From positions 1 to 60,240 of the forward strand of contig JALFSO010000106.1 of NCBI GenBank assembly GCA_022778785.1: a stretch of DNA of 60,240 nucleotides, written 5' to 3'. Both the position numbers and the translations under genes were made by a program. Below, one piece after another: positions 24,988 to 34,163 of the stretch (its first letter is position 1; each line of letters starts with the position of its first letter). The notes beneath the pieces were generated by a model. That model searched no databases and was not told where the DNA came from. It saw only the letters and a list, made by a program, of their open reading frames with translations. Origin of the DNA: Dysosmobacter sp. Lineage in GTDB: Bacteria > Bacillota > Clostridia > Oscillospirales > Oscillospiraceae.

Positions 24988-25356
24988 TCAGATCCCTTCC
25001 GCGGCCTCCAGCGCTTTTTCCCAGTTCTCCTGCCGGAAGCCCACCAGCACGAAGCCGTCGCCCACCAGGATGGGCCGCTTTACCAGCATCCCGTCGGTGG
25101 CCAGCAGGGCGGCCATCTCCGCCTCGTTCATGGACGGCACTTTCTCCGACAGACCCATTCCCCGGTACAGCTGGCCGCTGGTGTTGAAGAACTTCTTCAT
25201 GGGCAGACCGCTCCGGGCCTGCCAGTCCAGCAGCTCCGCCTCGGTGGGGCGTTCCTCCTTGATATCCCGCACCGTGAATGCGGTGCCGCGGCTCTCCAGA
25301 AATTTCCGGGCCTTCTGGCAGGTGGTGCATTTGGGATAGCAGACAAACAGCAGCAT
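24988..25356 (-). CDS. Spx/MgsR/ArsC-family thioredoxin-fold protein
   Basis: 122 residues. The N-terminal CYPKCTTCQKARKFLESRG carries a C-x-x-C redox pair (CTTC) typical of Spx/MgsR-type regulators, whereas true arsenate reductases have one cysteine here. The family core follows, with RDIKEERPTEAELLDW and the C-terminal LVKRPILVGDGFVLVGFR (cis-proline R-P). It could bind the RNA polymerase alpha subunit as Spx does, or act as an oxidoreductase. Start ATG 25356 with AAGGAG upstream. Divergent from the patatin gene. Confidence 0.88.
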   Translation of the reverse strand: MLLFVCYPKCTTCQKARKFLESRGTAFTVRDIKEERPTEAELLDWQARSGLPMKKFFNTSGQLYRGMGLSEKVPSMNEAEMAALLATDGMLVKRPILVGDGFVLVGFRQENWEKALEAAEGI

Positions 25357-25571
25357 GGCAGGCTCTCCTTCTCCGGCTTCCACCGGGCCTTTTTCAGGCA
25401 GAATGTTTACGGCGGCAGGGATCTCCGCCGCCAGTCTTTTATTCATCTTATCATACACGTTTCCCATCCGCAACCGTGTCCGGACCTGTGACACAGAAAT
25501 TTTCCGTTTCTTTTTCCACCGAAAAGGCGTATACTAACTGCAATATCATCAAGTTCTCACAGGAGGCAACT

Positions 25572-26435
25572 ATGAAAACCGGAATCGTCCTGGAGGGCGG
25601 CGCTCTCCGTACCATCTTCTCCGCCGGCGTCTGCGACGCGTTTCTGGATGCCGGCCTGATGCCGGACTACCTGATCGGCGTCTCCGCCGGTGCCGCCTAC
25701 GGCGTCAGCTATCTCTCCCGCCAGAAGTGGCGGAACCTGAACATCGTCTGCCACTACGCCAACGACCGGCGGTATATGGGCATCGGCAACCTGCTGAACC
25801 CCAGGAACCGCTCCTATTTCGGCCTGACCTTCTCCTACGAGACCATTCCCAATGAGCTGATCCCCTTTGACTACGAGACCTTCGCTGCCTATCCCGGCAC
25901 CGTGGAGGCGGTGGTGACCAATTTGAACACCGGCCGGGCGGACTATCTGCCGGTGCCCCGGCGGGACGACCACTTCACCGTCCTCCAGGCCACCTGCGCC
26001 ATGCCGCTGCTGTTCCCCATCTTCCGCATCGGCGGCCAGCCCTATCTGGACGGCGGCTGTTCCGACGCCATCCCCTACCAGCGGGCTTTTGACTGCGGCT
26101 GCGACCGGGTGGTGGTGGTCCTGACCCGGGAGCGCTCCTTCCTCCGCAAGCCGGAAAAGGCGGAGGGTGCCATCGACCGTAAGTACCGGAAATATCCCAA
26201 CTTTCTGGACACCATGCGCCGCCGGTCGGACGCCTACAACCAGTGCCGGGAGCGGCTGTTCCAGCTGGAGCGGGACGGCCGGGTCATCGTCATCGCGCCG
26301 GAGTCTACCGCCGGTTTCTCCCGGACGGAGCGGGATCTCACCAAGATCCGCTCCCTGTGGCAGGACGGCTATTTTGCCGGCCGTCGGGCCGCTCCGGCGG
26401 TCCGGGAGTTCTGGACGGACGGAACGTCCCTGTGA
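25572..26435 (+). CDS. patatin-like phospholipase
   Basis: 287 residues. A patatin-fold acyl hydrolase with oxyanion loop EGGALR, nucleophile elbow GVSAGA (G-x-S-x-G) and catalytic aspartate in DGGCSD. The family acts on phospholipids or other acyl esters. No signal peptide is visible, so it is cytoplasmic (YchK/RssA-like group). GGAGG lies seven bases before ATG 25572; a -10 TATACT lies at 25530-25535. Downstream, GGACCGG/CCGGTCC (26444-26482) may form a weak terminator. Confidence 0.92.
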   Translation: MKTGIVLEGGALRTIFSAGVCDAFLDAGLMPDYLIGVSAGAAYGVSYLSRQKWRNLNIVCHYANDRRYMGIGNLLNPRNRSYFGLTFSYETIPNELIPFDYETFAAYPGTVEAVVTNLNTGRADYLPVPRRDDHFTVLQATCAMPLLFPIFRIGGQPYLDGGCSDAIPYQRAFDCGCDRVVVVLTRERSFLRKPEKAEGAIDRKYRKYPNFLDTMRRRSDAYNQCRERLFQLERDGRVIVIAPESTAGFSRTERDLTKIRSLWQDGYFAGRRAAPAVREFWTDGTSL

Positions 26436-26531
26436 AAACCATCGGACCGGCGGCTCTCCGCTCCGTGGAGGGCTTCCGGTCCTTGTCCGGACACGGGAGC
26501 CCCGCCGCCGTCCTGCCGCTTCCCTGAAAAT

Positions 26532-26641
26532 TTTACATAGATTTTACATGATTCGCAGTGGCGGTGTCTTTTCGCGGATGGATTTTACATATATAATGGT
26601 AGAGACTGCGCTGTGTAAACAACGCATTGTCCCTGTGTAAA
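26532..26641 (+). promoter_or_regulatory. promoter with Pho-box-like TTTACA repeats
   Basis: TTTACA at 26532-26537, 26543-26548 (11-bp period, 5-bp gap) and 26584-26589, then a perfect -10 TATAAT at 26592-26597. Two inverted copies TGTAAA lie at 26614-26619 and 26636-26641, 22 bp apart. Tandem TTAACA-like hexamers with 11-bp period are the known PhoP box layout of Firmicutes. The downstream gene is a phosphate transporter, which fits phosphate-starvation control (inference). Confidence 0.55.
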
Positions 26642-26670
26642 ATCAAAATCAATCGGCTGAAGGAGTTCTT

Positions 26671-28422
26671 ATGGATATCTTTTCTGTCCTTACCCTCTGC
26701 GGCGGCCTGGCCTTTTTCCTCTATGGTATGCACACCATGTCCAAAAGTCTGGAAAAAATGGCCGGCGGCAAGCTGGAGCGTCTGCTGAAGCAGATGACCT
26801 CCAATCCCTTCAAGAGCCTGCTTCTGGGTGCCGGCATCACCATTGCCATTCAGTCCTCCTCCGCGGTGACAGTGATGCTGGTGGGCCTGGTAAACTCCGG
26901 CGTCATGGAGCTGGGCCAGACCATCGGCGTCATCATGGGTTCCAACATCGGCACCACCCTGACGGCGTGGATCCTGTCCCTCACCGGCCTGGAGAGCGAG
27001 AACGTCTGGATCAATCTGCTGAAGCCGGAGAACTTCTCCCCCGCCATCGCCCTCATCGGCGTCATCCTCATCATGGGCGGAAAGAAGCAGAAGCAGCGGG
27101 ACGTGGGCCGCATCATGGTGGGCTTCTCCATTCTGATGTACGGCATGGAGCTGATGAAGAACGCCGTGGCGCCTCTGGCGGATATGCCGGAATTCAGCAG
27201 TATCCTCACCGCCTTTGAGAATCCCCTGGTGGGCGTTCTGGTGGGTGCCGTGTTCACCGGCGTCATCCAGTCCTCCGCCGCCTCGGTGGGCATTCTCCAG
27301 GCTCTGGCCCTCACCGGCAGTATCTCCTATGGCATGGCTATCCCCATCATCATGGGCCAGAACATCGGCACCTGCGTCACCGCCCTCATCAGCTCCATTG
27401 GCGTCAATCGGAACGCCAAGCAGGTAGCAGTGGTCCATATCTCCTTCAACGTCATCGGCACCGCCATCTGCCTGATCCTGTTCTACGGCGCCCACGCCAT
27501 CCTGCAGTTCACCTTTATCGACAATCCCATCAACGCGGTGGGCATCGCCTTCTGCCACACCGTCTTCAACGTCTTCACCACCATCATCCTCCTCCCCTTC
27601 TCGCGCCAGCTGGAAAAACTGGCGCGAACCTTGGTCAAGAGTGAGGACAAGTCCCAGGACTTCGCCTTCCTGGATCCCCTGCTGCTCCGGACCCCCAGCG
27701 TCGCCATCAGCGAGTGCGTCTCCAAGACCAATCAGATGGCCGAGGTGGCTCACCAAAACCTGCTGCTGTCCATTGAGCAGTTCCGCGAGTACTCCTCCTC
27801 CCGGGAGGCCGCCATCAACGACAACGAGGACAAGCTGGACACCTACGAGGACCGTCTGGGGAACTATCTGGTGGAGATCTCCCGCCATAACATCTCCATG
27901 GCCGACGGCCGGGACGCCGCCCGTCTCCTCCACGCCATCAACGACTTCGAACGCATCGGCGACCACGCCCTGAATCTTCAGGAGACGGCCCAGGAGCTCC
28001 ACGACAAGGGCCTGGCCTTCTCCGACGACGCCCGGGCGGAGTTGAACGTGCTGGTGTCCGCCCTGACGGATATCCTGGACCAGGCGTTCTCCTGCTTCAC
28101 TCAGAACGACGCCCAGGCTGCCGCCCATGTGGAGCCTCTGGAGGAGACCATCGACCGCCTCATCGAGGAGATCCGCCTGCGGCACATCGAGCGCCTGCAG
28201 AGCGGCCGCTGCACCATTCAGCTGGGTTTCATCCTCAACGACTTCCTGACCAACTGCGAACGTGTCTCCGACCACTGCTCCAACATTGCCCTCTGTGTCA
28301 TCGAATCCAAGGGCAGCAACATCAGCGCCCACGCATATGTCAACGAGATCAAGGCCGAGAGCACAGGATTCTCCCAGGACCTCCGCGCGGACCTGAACCG
28401 CTACACCCTTCCCAACCCCTGA
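26671..28422 (+). CDS. Na/Pi cotransporter family protein with PhoU-like domain
   Basis: 583 residues. The N-terminal 320 residues contain the two Na/Pi repeats with the QSS signatures QSSSAVTVMLVGLVNSG and QSSAASVGILQALALTGS and about eight membrane helices. The C-terminal 230 residues are a helical PhoU-like domain (about 340-560; DFERIGDHALNLQETAQEL and NDFLTNCERVSDHCSNIA). Related NptA/YjbB proteins move phosphate with sodium, in some cases outward. ATG 26671 is preceded by AAGGAG. Monocistronic with a strong terminator. Confidence 0.93.
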   Translation: MDIFSVLTLCGGLAFFLYGMHTMSKSLEKMAGGKLERLLKQMTSNPFKSLLLGAGITIAIQSSSAVTVMLVGLVNSGVMELGQTIGVIMGSNIGTTLTAWILSLTGLESENVWINLLKPENFSPAIALIGVILIMGGKKQKQRDVGRIMVGFSILMYGMELMKNAVAPLADMPEFSSILTAFENPLVGVLVGAVFTGVIQSSAASVGILQALALTGSISYGMAIPIIMGQNIGTCVTALISSIGVNRNAKQVAVVHISFNVIGTAICLILFYGAHAILQFTFIDNPINAVGIAFCHTVFNVFTTIILLPFSRQLEKLARTLVKSEDKSQDFAFLDPLLLRTPSVAISECVSKTNQMAEVAHQNLLLSIEQFREYSSSREAAINDNEDKLDTYEDRLGNYLVEISRHNISMADGRDAARLLHAINDFERIGDHALNLQETAQELHDKGLAFSDDARAELNVLVSALTDILDQAFSCFTQNDAQAAAHVEPLEETIDRLIEEIRLRHIERLQSGRCTIQLGFILNDFLTNCERVSDHCSNIALCVIESKGSNISAHAYVNEIKAESTGFSQDLRADLNRYTLPNP

Positions 28423-28432
28423 TCCGTCTGCA

Positions 28433-28461
28433 AAAGAGCCGGCCCAATGGGCCGGCTCTTT
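28433..28461 (+). terminator. terminator of the Na/Pi cotransporter gene
   Basis: Perfect 13-bp stem AAAGAGCCGGCCC / GGGCCGGCTCTTT with loop AAT, followed by TCATTT. The next 150 bp to the following promoter are A/T-rich and hold no gene that I can see. Confidence 0.85.
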
Positions 28462-28608
28462 CATTTATGCATTCTTTCTTGCATTTTTTACTGGTGATTT
28501 TGTATGGTCTTTTGCTTTGTTCTTGCATTAATATTTGTTATTTCCACAAAAGCCTAAATATTGGCTGGTTTTTAGCAAATATTTATTCACTTTTTAGTGG
28601 ATAAAGTA

Positions 28609-28637
28609 TTGACATTGAAAATTGAACGTGTTAAGGT
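28609..28637 (+). promoter_or_regulatory. promoter of the amino-acid ABC operon
   Basis: Perfect -35 TTGACA (28609-28614), 17-bp spacer ending TGT, -10 TAAGGT (28632-28637). It sits in an A/T-rich island of about 200 bp. Confidence 0.65.
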
Positions 28638-28652
28638 ATCAACCATCCACTT

Positions 28653-28694
28653 GGGGGGAGCTGCAAAACGGCGCAGCGCCCGGCGCGTTCCCCC
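28653..28694 (+). promoter_or_regulatory. GC-rich hairpin in the 5' leader of the amino-acid ABC operon
   Basis: GGGGGA (28654-28659) with TCCCCC (28689-28694) and inside it GCTGC (28660-28664) with GCAGC (28673-28677). It lies between the promoter and the start codon. There is no T-run, so it is a leader stem of unknown role (mRNA stability or a binding site). Confidence 0.4.
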
Positions 28695-28727
28695 GGCGGA
28701 CAGACCAAATAAAAAGGATGATTGGTT

Positions 28728-29591
28728 ATGATGAAGAAGATTTTGACAATGGCTCTGGCTCTGTCCATGGCCCTGACCATGGCCGCCTGCGGCAGCAGCA
28801 ACAGCGGCGCCGCCTCCACTCCCGCGGCCGGTTCCTCCGCCGCCTCCGCGTCCGCTGCCGGCAGCTCCGCCGCCGCTGAGCCGGAAGACGCCTTTACTAC
28901 CGTGGAATCCGGCAAGCTGCACATGGCCACCAACGCCGCGTTCCCTCCCTATGAGATGACCGACGACAACGGCGGCTTCGAGGGCATCGACGTGGAGATT
29001 GCCGCCGCCATCGCCGACAAGCTGGGCCTGGAGCTGGTGGTGGATGACATGGACTTCAGTTCCGTCATCAACGCCGTTCAGGGCGGCAAGGCCGACATCG
29101 CCATGGCCGGTCTGACGGTCAACGAGGAGCGCAAGCAGAACGTGGACTTCACCGCCTCCTACGCCACCGGCGTCCAGGTGGTCATCGTCCCCGAGGACTC
29201 CGACATCACCACCGTGGATGACCTGTCCAACGACAAGATGATCGGCACCCAGGAGGCCACCACCGGCTACATCTACTGCTCCGACACCCCGGAGAACGGC
29301 GGCTACGGTGAGGACCACGTTGTGGCCTACACCAACGGCGCCACCGCCATCCAGGCGCTGCTGGGCGGTAAGGTGGACGCCGTGGTCATCGACAACGAGC
29401 CTGCCAAGGCCTTCGTGGCAGCCAATCCCACGCTGAAGATCCTGGACACCGAGTATGTCACCGAGGAGTACGCCATCGGCATTTCCAAGGAGAACAACGC
29501 CCTGCTGGACGCCGTCAATGGCGCGCTGGAGGAGCTGATTGCCGACGGCACCGTGCAGTCCATCGTTGACAAGTACATCACCGCGGACTGA
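28728..29591 (+). CDS. polar amino-acid ABC transporter substrate-binding lipoprotein
   Basis: 287 residues. Lipoprotein signal peptide with lipobox LTMAAC and a low-complexity Ser/Ala linker (about 22-50). The rest is a SBP_bac_3 domain: LHMATNAAFPPYEM, DVEIAAAIADKLGLELV, GLTVNEERKQNVDFTASYA and the hinge region DLSNDKMIGTQEATTGYIY. Start ATG 28728 with AAGGAT at eight bases. First gene of an SBP-permease-ATPase operon; ligand probably a polar or cyclic amino acid. Confidence 0.93.
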   Translation: MMKKILTMALALSMALTMAACGSSNSGAASTPAAGSSAASASAAGSSAAAEPEDAFTTVESGKLHMATNAAFPPYEMTDDNGGFEGIDVEIAAAIADKLGLELVVDDMDFSSVINAVQGGKADIAMAGLTVNEERKQNVDFTASYATGVQVVIVPEDSDITTVDDLSNDKMIGTQEATTGYIYCSDTPENGGYGEDHVVAYTNGATAIQALLGGKVDAVVIDNEPAKAFVAANPTLKILDTEYVTEEYAIGISKENNALLDAVNGALEELIADGTVQSIVDKYITAD

Positions 29592-29664
29592 ACTGCACAG
29601 CACGTAAAGGGGGCGGCAAAGCCGTCCCCTTTTCCATAGGAATCCACAGGAAGGAGAAACACGC

Positions 29665-30441
29665 ATGGGATTCTGGGAATCTGTCATGGCGCAGTACGCG
29701 GAGCTGAACGCCGCCAAAGCGTCCATCCCTTTCCACATCAGTATGCTTCACGACTTCTATCAGAGCTTCATTGAGGGCGATCGCTGGCTCCAGTACCTGA
29801 AGGGTCTGGGCGTCTCCATTGAGGTCACCATCGGTGCCCTGATCCTGGGCATCATTCTGGGCGTTCTGGTGGCCGTGGTCCGGACGCTCCACGACCAGCA
29901 GCGCCCCGGTCAGTCCAGCCATCTGCTGAGCCTGCTGAACGCCCTCTGCAAATTCTACACCACCGTCATCCGCGGCACCCCCATGATGGTCCAGCTGCTG
30001 ATCATGGGCTTCGTCATCTTTTCCGCCAGCCGGAATCTGGTGGGCGTGGCCGTGCTGACCATGGGCATCAACTCCGGCGCCTACGTGTCGGAGATCATCC
30101 GGGGCGGCATCATGTCCATCGACCCCGGCCAGATGGAGGCCGGCCGCTCCCTGGGCATGGGCTACGTCCCGGTGATGCGCCACGTGGTGATCCCCCAGGC
30201 CATCAAGAACATCCTGCCCGCCTTGGGCAATGAGTTCATCACCCTGTTCAAGGACACCTCCCTGGTGACGGTCATCGGCCTGCGGGACCTGACCAAGGCG
30301 GCCATCCAGATCCAGGCCAAGACCTATCAGGCCCTGATGCCCTTCATGGGCATCGCCGTCATGTACCTGCTGGTGGTCATGTTCCTGACCTGGCTGCTGG
30401 GCATTCTGGAAAGGAGGCTGCGTCAAAGTGATCGACGTTAA
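29665..30441 (+). CDS. polar amino-acid ABC transporter permease
   Basis: 258 residues, about five membrane helices. HisM/GlnP-type permease with [14 protein letters not shown] and the EAA loop [22 protein letters not shown]. The N-terminal 45 residues are hydrophilic and longer than in Escherichia coli relatives. ATG 29665 is preceded by AAGGAG. The 3' end overlaps the ATPase gene by 14 bases. Confidence 0.94.
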   Translation: MGFWESVMAQYAELNAAKASIPFHISMLHDFYQSFIEGDRWLQYLKGLGVSIEVTIGALILGIILGVLVAVVRTLHDQQRPGQSSHLLSLLNALCKFYTTVIRGTPMMVQLLIMGFVIFSASRNLVGVAVLTMGINSGAYVSEIIRGGIMSIDPGQMEAGRSLGMGYVPVMRHVVIPQAIKNILPALGNEFITLFKDTSLVTVIGLRDLTKAAIQIQAKTYQALMPFMGIAVMYLLVVMFLTWLLGILERRLRQSDRR

Positions 30442-31150
30442 GAACCTGTCCAAGTCCTTCGGGGATCATCTGGTGCTGGACAATATCTCCGAGCACATCT
30501 ACCCCGGCGAAAAGGTGGTCATCATCGGCCCCTCCGGCTCCGGCAAGTCCACGTTCCTGCGGTGCCTGAATCTGCTGGAGGCCCCCACCTCCGGTACCAT
30601 CACCTTTGAGGGCACGGCCATCACCGATCCCAAGGTAAAGATCGACGCCATCCGCCAGCAGATGGGCATGGTGTTCCAGCACTTCAACCTGTTCCCCAAC
30701 ATGACCATTCAGAAGAACATCACCCTGGCTCCCGTCCAGACCGGCCTGATGAAGCAGGAGGAGGCGGACGAGACTGCCATTCAGCTGCTGAAGCGGGTGG
30801 GCCTGGAGGAGAAGGCGGATTCCTATCCCGCCCAGCTCTCCGGCGGACAGAAGCAGCGCATCGCCATCGTCCGGGCGCTGGCCATGCGGCCCAAGGTGAT
30901 GCTGTTCGACGAGCCCACCTCCGCCCTGGACCCGGAGATGGTGGGCGAGGTGCTGGAGGTCATGGAGCAGCTGGCCGACGAGGGCATGACCATGGTGGTG
31001 GTCACCCATGAGATGGGCTTCGCCCGGGAGGTGGGCAGCCGTGTGCTGTTCATGGAGGGCGGCCACATTCTGGAGCAGAACGAGCCCCATGAGTTCTTCG
31101 CCCATCCCAAGTGCGAGCGTCTGCAGTCCTTCCTGGACAAGGTGCTGTGA
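30428..31150 (+). CDS. polar amino-acid ABC transporter ATP-binding protein
   Basis: 240 residues, GlnQ-type. Walker [13 protein letters not shown]-loop VFQHFNLF, signature LSGGQKQR, Walker [13 protein letters not shown], and the H-loop VTHEM. GTG start at 30428 with AAAGGAGG ten bases upstream, inside the end of the permease gene. Last gene of the operon, before a bidirectional terminator. Confidence 0.95.
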   Translation: MIDVKNLSKSFGDHLVLDNISEHIYPGEKVVIIGPSGSGKSTFLRCLNLLEAPTSGTITFEGTAITDPKVKIDAIRQQMGMVFQHFNLFPNMTIQKNITLAPVQTGLMKQEEADETAIQLLKRVGLEEKADSYPAQLSGGQKQRIAIVRALAMRPKVMLFDEPTSALDPEMVGEVLEVMEQLADEGMTMVVVTHEMGFAREVGSRVLFMEGGHILEQNEPHEFFAHPKCERLQSFLDKVL

Positions 31151-31171
31151 AGTCTTTCCCTTTTACTGAGA

Positions 31172-31211
31172 AAACCGGTTCTCCAGAGCAGCTGCTCCGG
31201 AGAACCGGTTT
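31172..31211. terminator. bidirectional terminator
   Basis: Perfect 13-bp stem AAACCGGTTCTCC / GGAGAACCGGTTT around a 14-nt loop, between the ABC operon and convergent mutS2. T-rich on both flanks. Confidence 0.85.
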
Positions 31212-31263
31212 CGTTTATCTCTGCCGTATTGCGTTCAGCTCACCTCGCGGCTCGGGCGAACCG

Positions 31264-33651
31264 TCATTTCAGCGTCACAACGGTGACCCCGCTCTCGCCC
31301 TCGCCGTAGACGCCCAGGCGGAAGGACTTCACCGACTTGTTCCGCCGCAGGATGTCGTGGACGGCCTTCCGCAGGGTGCCGGTGCCCTTGCCGTGGATGA
31401 TGGTGACGGTCTCCAGCCGGCCCATGACGGCGGCGGACAGGAAGTTCTCCACCACGGTTTCCGCCTCGATGGTCTCCATGCCCCGGATGTCCAGCTCCGA
31501 CGCGGCCGCCGCCCGGAACGACTGGGACGCGCCCTTCCGGATGGTGACGGTGGGCTGTTTGCTCCTCCGCTCCGTCTCCTCGATGAGCCGCACTTCGTTG
31601 GCCTTCACGGTCATCTTCAGCGCCCCGGCCTTCAGGGACAGACTGCCGTCCTTCCCCACGGACACCACTTCCGCCGGCTGGCGGACGCCGGGCAGCTCCA
31701 CCAGGTCCCCCGCCCGGATGGGACGGCTGGGGGCCGGAATGGGCTCCCGCTCCTCATGCCGGACGCCCACGGCGGCCTCCGCCTCGTTCAGCGTCCGGAA
31801 CAGGCTGGCCCGGGCCTCGTTCTCATTCTCCGCCCGCTCCGCTCTGGCCTGCCGCTTCCGCATCTCGCTCAACTCCGCGAAGACGCTGTCGGCGGTGTCC
31901 CGGGCGTCCTTCAGGATGCGGCGGGCCTCCGCCTCGCCCCGGGACCGGGCATTCTCCTTGGCCCGCTCCATCTGCTCCCGGAACTCCCGGGCCTTCCGGG
32001 CGTCCGTCTCCCGCTGGACGTACAGGCGGTCGATCTCCGCCTGCTTCTTCTCCAGCGCCTGACGCTTGCCCTCCAGCTGGGTCAGCACGTCCTCGAACCG
32101 GACGCTCTCGCCGCTCATCTGCCGCTTGGCGTCGTCGATGACGTCTTCCGGCAGGCCCAGCCGCTTGGAGATGGCGAAGGCGTTGGACTTGCCGGGAATG
32201 CCGATGAGCAGCCGGTAGGTGGGGCACAGGGTCTCCACGTCGAATTCGCAGGAGGCGTTCTCCACCCCGGCGGTGGTCATGGCGAAGGTCTTCAGCTCCG
32301 CGTAGTGGGTGGTGGCAGCCACCTTGGCCCCCGCCTGACGCACCCGCTCAATGATGGCGATGGCCAGCGCCGCGCCCTCCACCGGGTCCGTACCGGCGCC
32401 CAGCTCATCGAACAGCACCAGGCTCCGCTGGTCCGCCTCCTTCAAAACAGCCACGATATTGACCATATGTGCCGAGAAAGTAGACAAACTCTGCTCAATG
32501 CTCTGCTCGTCGCCCACATCCGCCAGAACCGCCCGGAACACGGACACGGCGCTGCCGGACGCCGCCGGGATCTGCAAGCCGCACTGGGTCATCAGGCACA
32601 GCAGGCCCAGGGTCTTTAGACTGACGGTCTTGCCGCCGGTGTTGGGGCCGGTGATGACCAGCGTGTCGAAGGTGTCTCCCAGCTGGATGTCGATGGGCAC
32701 GGCCTTGGCCGGGTCCAGCAGGGGATGCCGGGCCTTCCGCAGCTGGATGCCGCCGTCCCGGCGGATGACGGGCCGCACGCAGTCCAGCTTGTAGCTCAGC
32801 TGTCCTCTGGCGAAGATGACATCCAGATGCACCAGGGCGTCGTAGTCCCACTGGATGTCGTCCTTGTGGGACGCGGCGGCGGCGGACAGCTCCGCCAAAA
32901 TGCGCTCGATCTCCTTCTTCTCCTTGGCCTCCAGCTCGATGAGCTCATTGTTGGCCTGGACGACGCCCATGGGCTCCACGAACAGCGTGGCGCCGGAGGA
33001 GGAGATGTCGTGGACCAGGCCCGGCATGTCTCCCCGGTGCTCCGCCTTCACCGGCACCACGAACCGGCCGTCCCGCTGGGTGATGATGCTCTCCTGCAAG
33101 ATCTTGGAGTAGCTGGGGGAGGAGATGATGCGCTGTAAGATCTGGCGGCCCTTGGCCTGGGCCGCCCGCATGTGCCGCCGGATGTCCGCCAGCTCGGAGG
33201 AGGCGGTGTCGGCGATGGTGTCCTCGTCCAGAATGGCGCTCTTGATCCGGTCCTCCAGAAAGCGGTTGCCGTGGAGGGACAGGAACAGGTGGTCGATGGC
33301 GGTCTTCTCCGCCGCGTCGTCGTTGAAATACTCCCGGGTCCGGCGGGCGCAGGTCAGCAGACCCGCGATGGTCAGCAACTCCCGAGTGTTGAGACTGCCG
33401 CCCCGGTCCGCCCGATCCAGAGCCTCCGCCACCGGCTTCACGCCGGAGAAGGACGGGCTGCCCCGCAGGCCGATCATGGTCCGGGCCGCCTCGGTCTGGT
33501 CCTGGAGACGCTCCGCCTCCTCCGGCTCCGTCTCCGGGCGGAGATTCTCGCAGCGGCGCTTGGCCTCGTCGCTGACGGCCTGATCCGCCAGCAGAGCCAG
33601 CACTCTGGGCAGCTCCAGTGTGCGGATGGATTTTTCAAATAATTCGCTCAT
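31264..33651 (-). CDS. mutS2: endonuclease MutS2
   Basis: 795 residues. MutS-related ATPase with a C-terminal Smr nuclease. In Firmicutes it acts in recombination control and in rescue of collided ribosomes. Layout: helical core and clamp (1-320), ATPase with GPNTGGKTVSLKT (near 333) and VLFDELGAGTDP, a long coiled coil (about 510-620), and Smr with DIRGMETIEAE and IIHGKGTGTLR. ATG 33651 is preceded by GGGAGG. Last gene of the era-yqzL-recO group on the minus strand. Confidence 0.96.
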   Translation of the reverse strand: MSELFEKSIRTLELPRVLALLADQAVSDEAKRRCENLRPETEPEEAERLQDQTEAARTMIGLRGSPSFSGVKPVAEALDRADRGGSLNTRELLTIAGLLTCARRTREYFNDDAAEKTAIDHLFLSLHGNRFLEDRIKSAILDEDTIADTASSELADIRRHMRAAQAKGRQILQRIISSPSYSKILQESIITQRDGRFVVPVKAEHRGDMPGLVHDISSSGATLFVEPMGVVQANNELIELEAKEKKEIERILAELSAAAASHKDDIQWDYDALVHLDVIFARGQLSYKLDCVRPVIRRDGGIQLRKARHPLLDPAKAVPIDIQLGDTFDTLVITGPNTGGKTVSLKTLGLLCLMTQCGLQIPAASGSAVSVFRAVLADVGDEQSIEQSLSTFSAHMVNIVAVLKEADQRSLVLFDELGAGTDPVEGAALAIAIIERVRQAGAKVAATTHYAELKTFAMTTAGVENASCEFDVETLCPTYRLLIGIPGKSNAFAISKRLGLPEDVIDDAKRQMSGESVRFEDVLTQLEGKRQALEKKQAEIDRLYVQRETDARKAREFREQMERAKENARSRGEAEARRILKDARDTADSVFAELSEMRKRQARAERAENENEARASLFRTLNEAEAAVGVRHEEREPIPAPSRPIRAGDLVELPGVRQPAEVVSVGKDGSLSLKAGALKMTVKANEVRLIEETERRSKQPTVTIRKGASQSFRAAAASELDIRGMETIEAETVVENFLSAAVMGRLETVTIIHGKGTGTLRKAVHDILRRNKSVKSFRLGVYGEGESGVTVVTLK

Positions 33652-33680
33652 AAGTCATCCTCCCGAAAAGAAGATTTACT

Positions 33681-34127
33681 TTACAGTTCTTCCAGCGCAG
33701 GATTTTCCAGCAGCCACGGCAGTTCCATGGCCACGTTCAGCTGAAAGCAGGGGCGGGGAAAATCCTCCGGGAGCAGATCACAGTCCGGAGAAAAGCCCAC
33801 TTCGGCTTCCCCGATTTCTAACCGGTCCGGGGCGTTGGTCTCCAGCGTCCCCGCCAGGTGATAGAAGTTCTCGTAAAGGCGATGTCCTTCCGCCCTGGGT
33901 CCCAGCTCCATGGCCTCCCGGGGCTTTCGGATATCCAGGCCCAGCGCGTCGAAAAAGTCCCGGATCTCCGGAGAGACTGTCTCCACGGCGGCGGTGAAGT
34001 TGCGGCAATAGGCGCAGTCACAGCCCCCAGCGACTTCCCCGTGGGCCGCATACCAGTCCCGTGTCCGCTTCACATCCACCGTCAGTCGGCAGGGGCCAAA
34101 GGCAAATTTTGTCATTTTTTGTTCCAT
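33681..34127 (-). CDS. conserved hypothetical protein with CxCxxC motif
   Basis: 148 residues, soluble. Near residue 36 it has CDCAYCRNF, which looks like a metal or disulfide site. The C-terminal half is acidic (EIGEAEVGFSPDCDLLPEDF). A perfect -10 TATAAT lies 20 bp upstream, inside the end of recO. The start is ATG 34127, or ATG 34115 with a weak GGAAC site. Not a family I can name. It lies 29 bp before mutS2 on the same strand. Confidence 0.75.
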   Translation of the reverse strand: MEQKMTKFAFGPCRLTVDVKRTRDWYAAHGEVAGGCDCAYCRNFTAAVETVSPEIRDFFDALGLDIRKPREAMELGPRAEGHRLYENFYHLAGTLETNAPDRLEIGEAEVGFSPDCDLLPEDFPRPCFQLNVAMELPWLLENPALEEL

Positions 34128-34146
34128 ATCGTATAATTGGCAAAAG

Positions 34147-34152
34147 ATTATA
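34147..34152 (-). promoter_or_regulatory. -10 element inside the 3' end of the recO region
   Basis: The minus strand reads TTG-TATAAT just after the recO stop. The -35 is weak (CTGTCG-like). It could give the hypothetical gene and mutS2 an extra promoter. Confidence 0.4.
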
Positions 34153-34163
34153 CAAACTGTATC

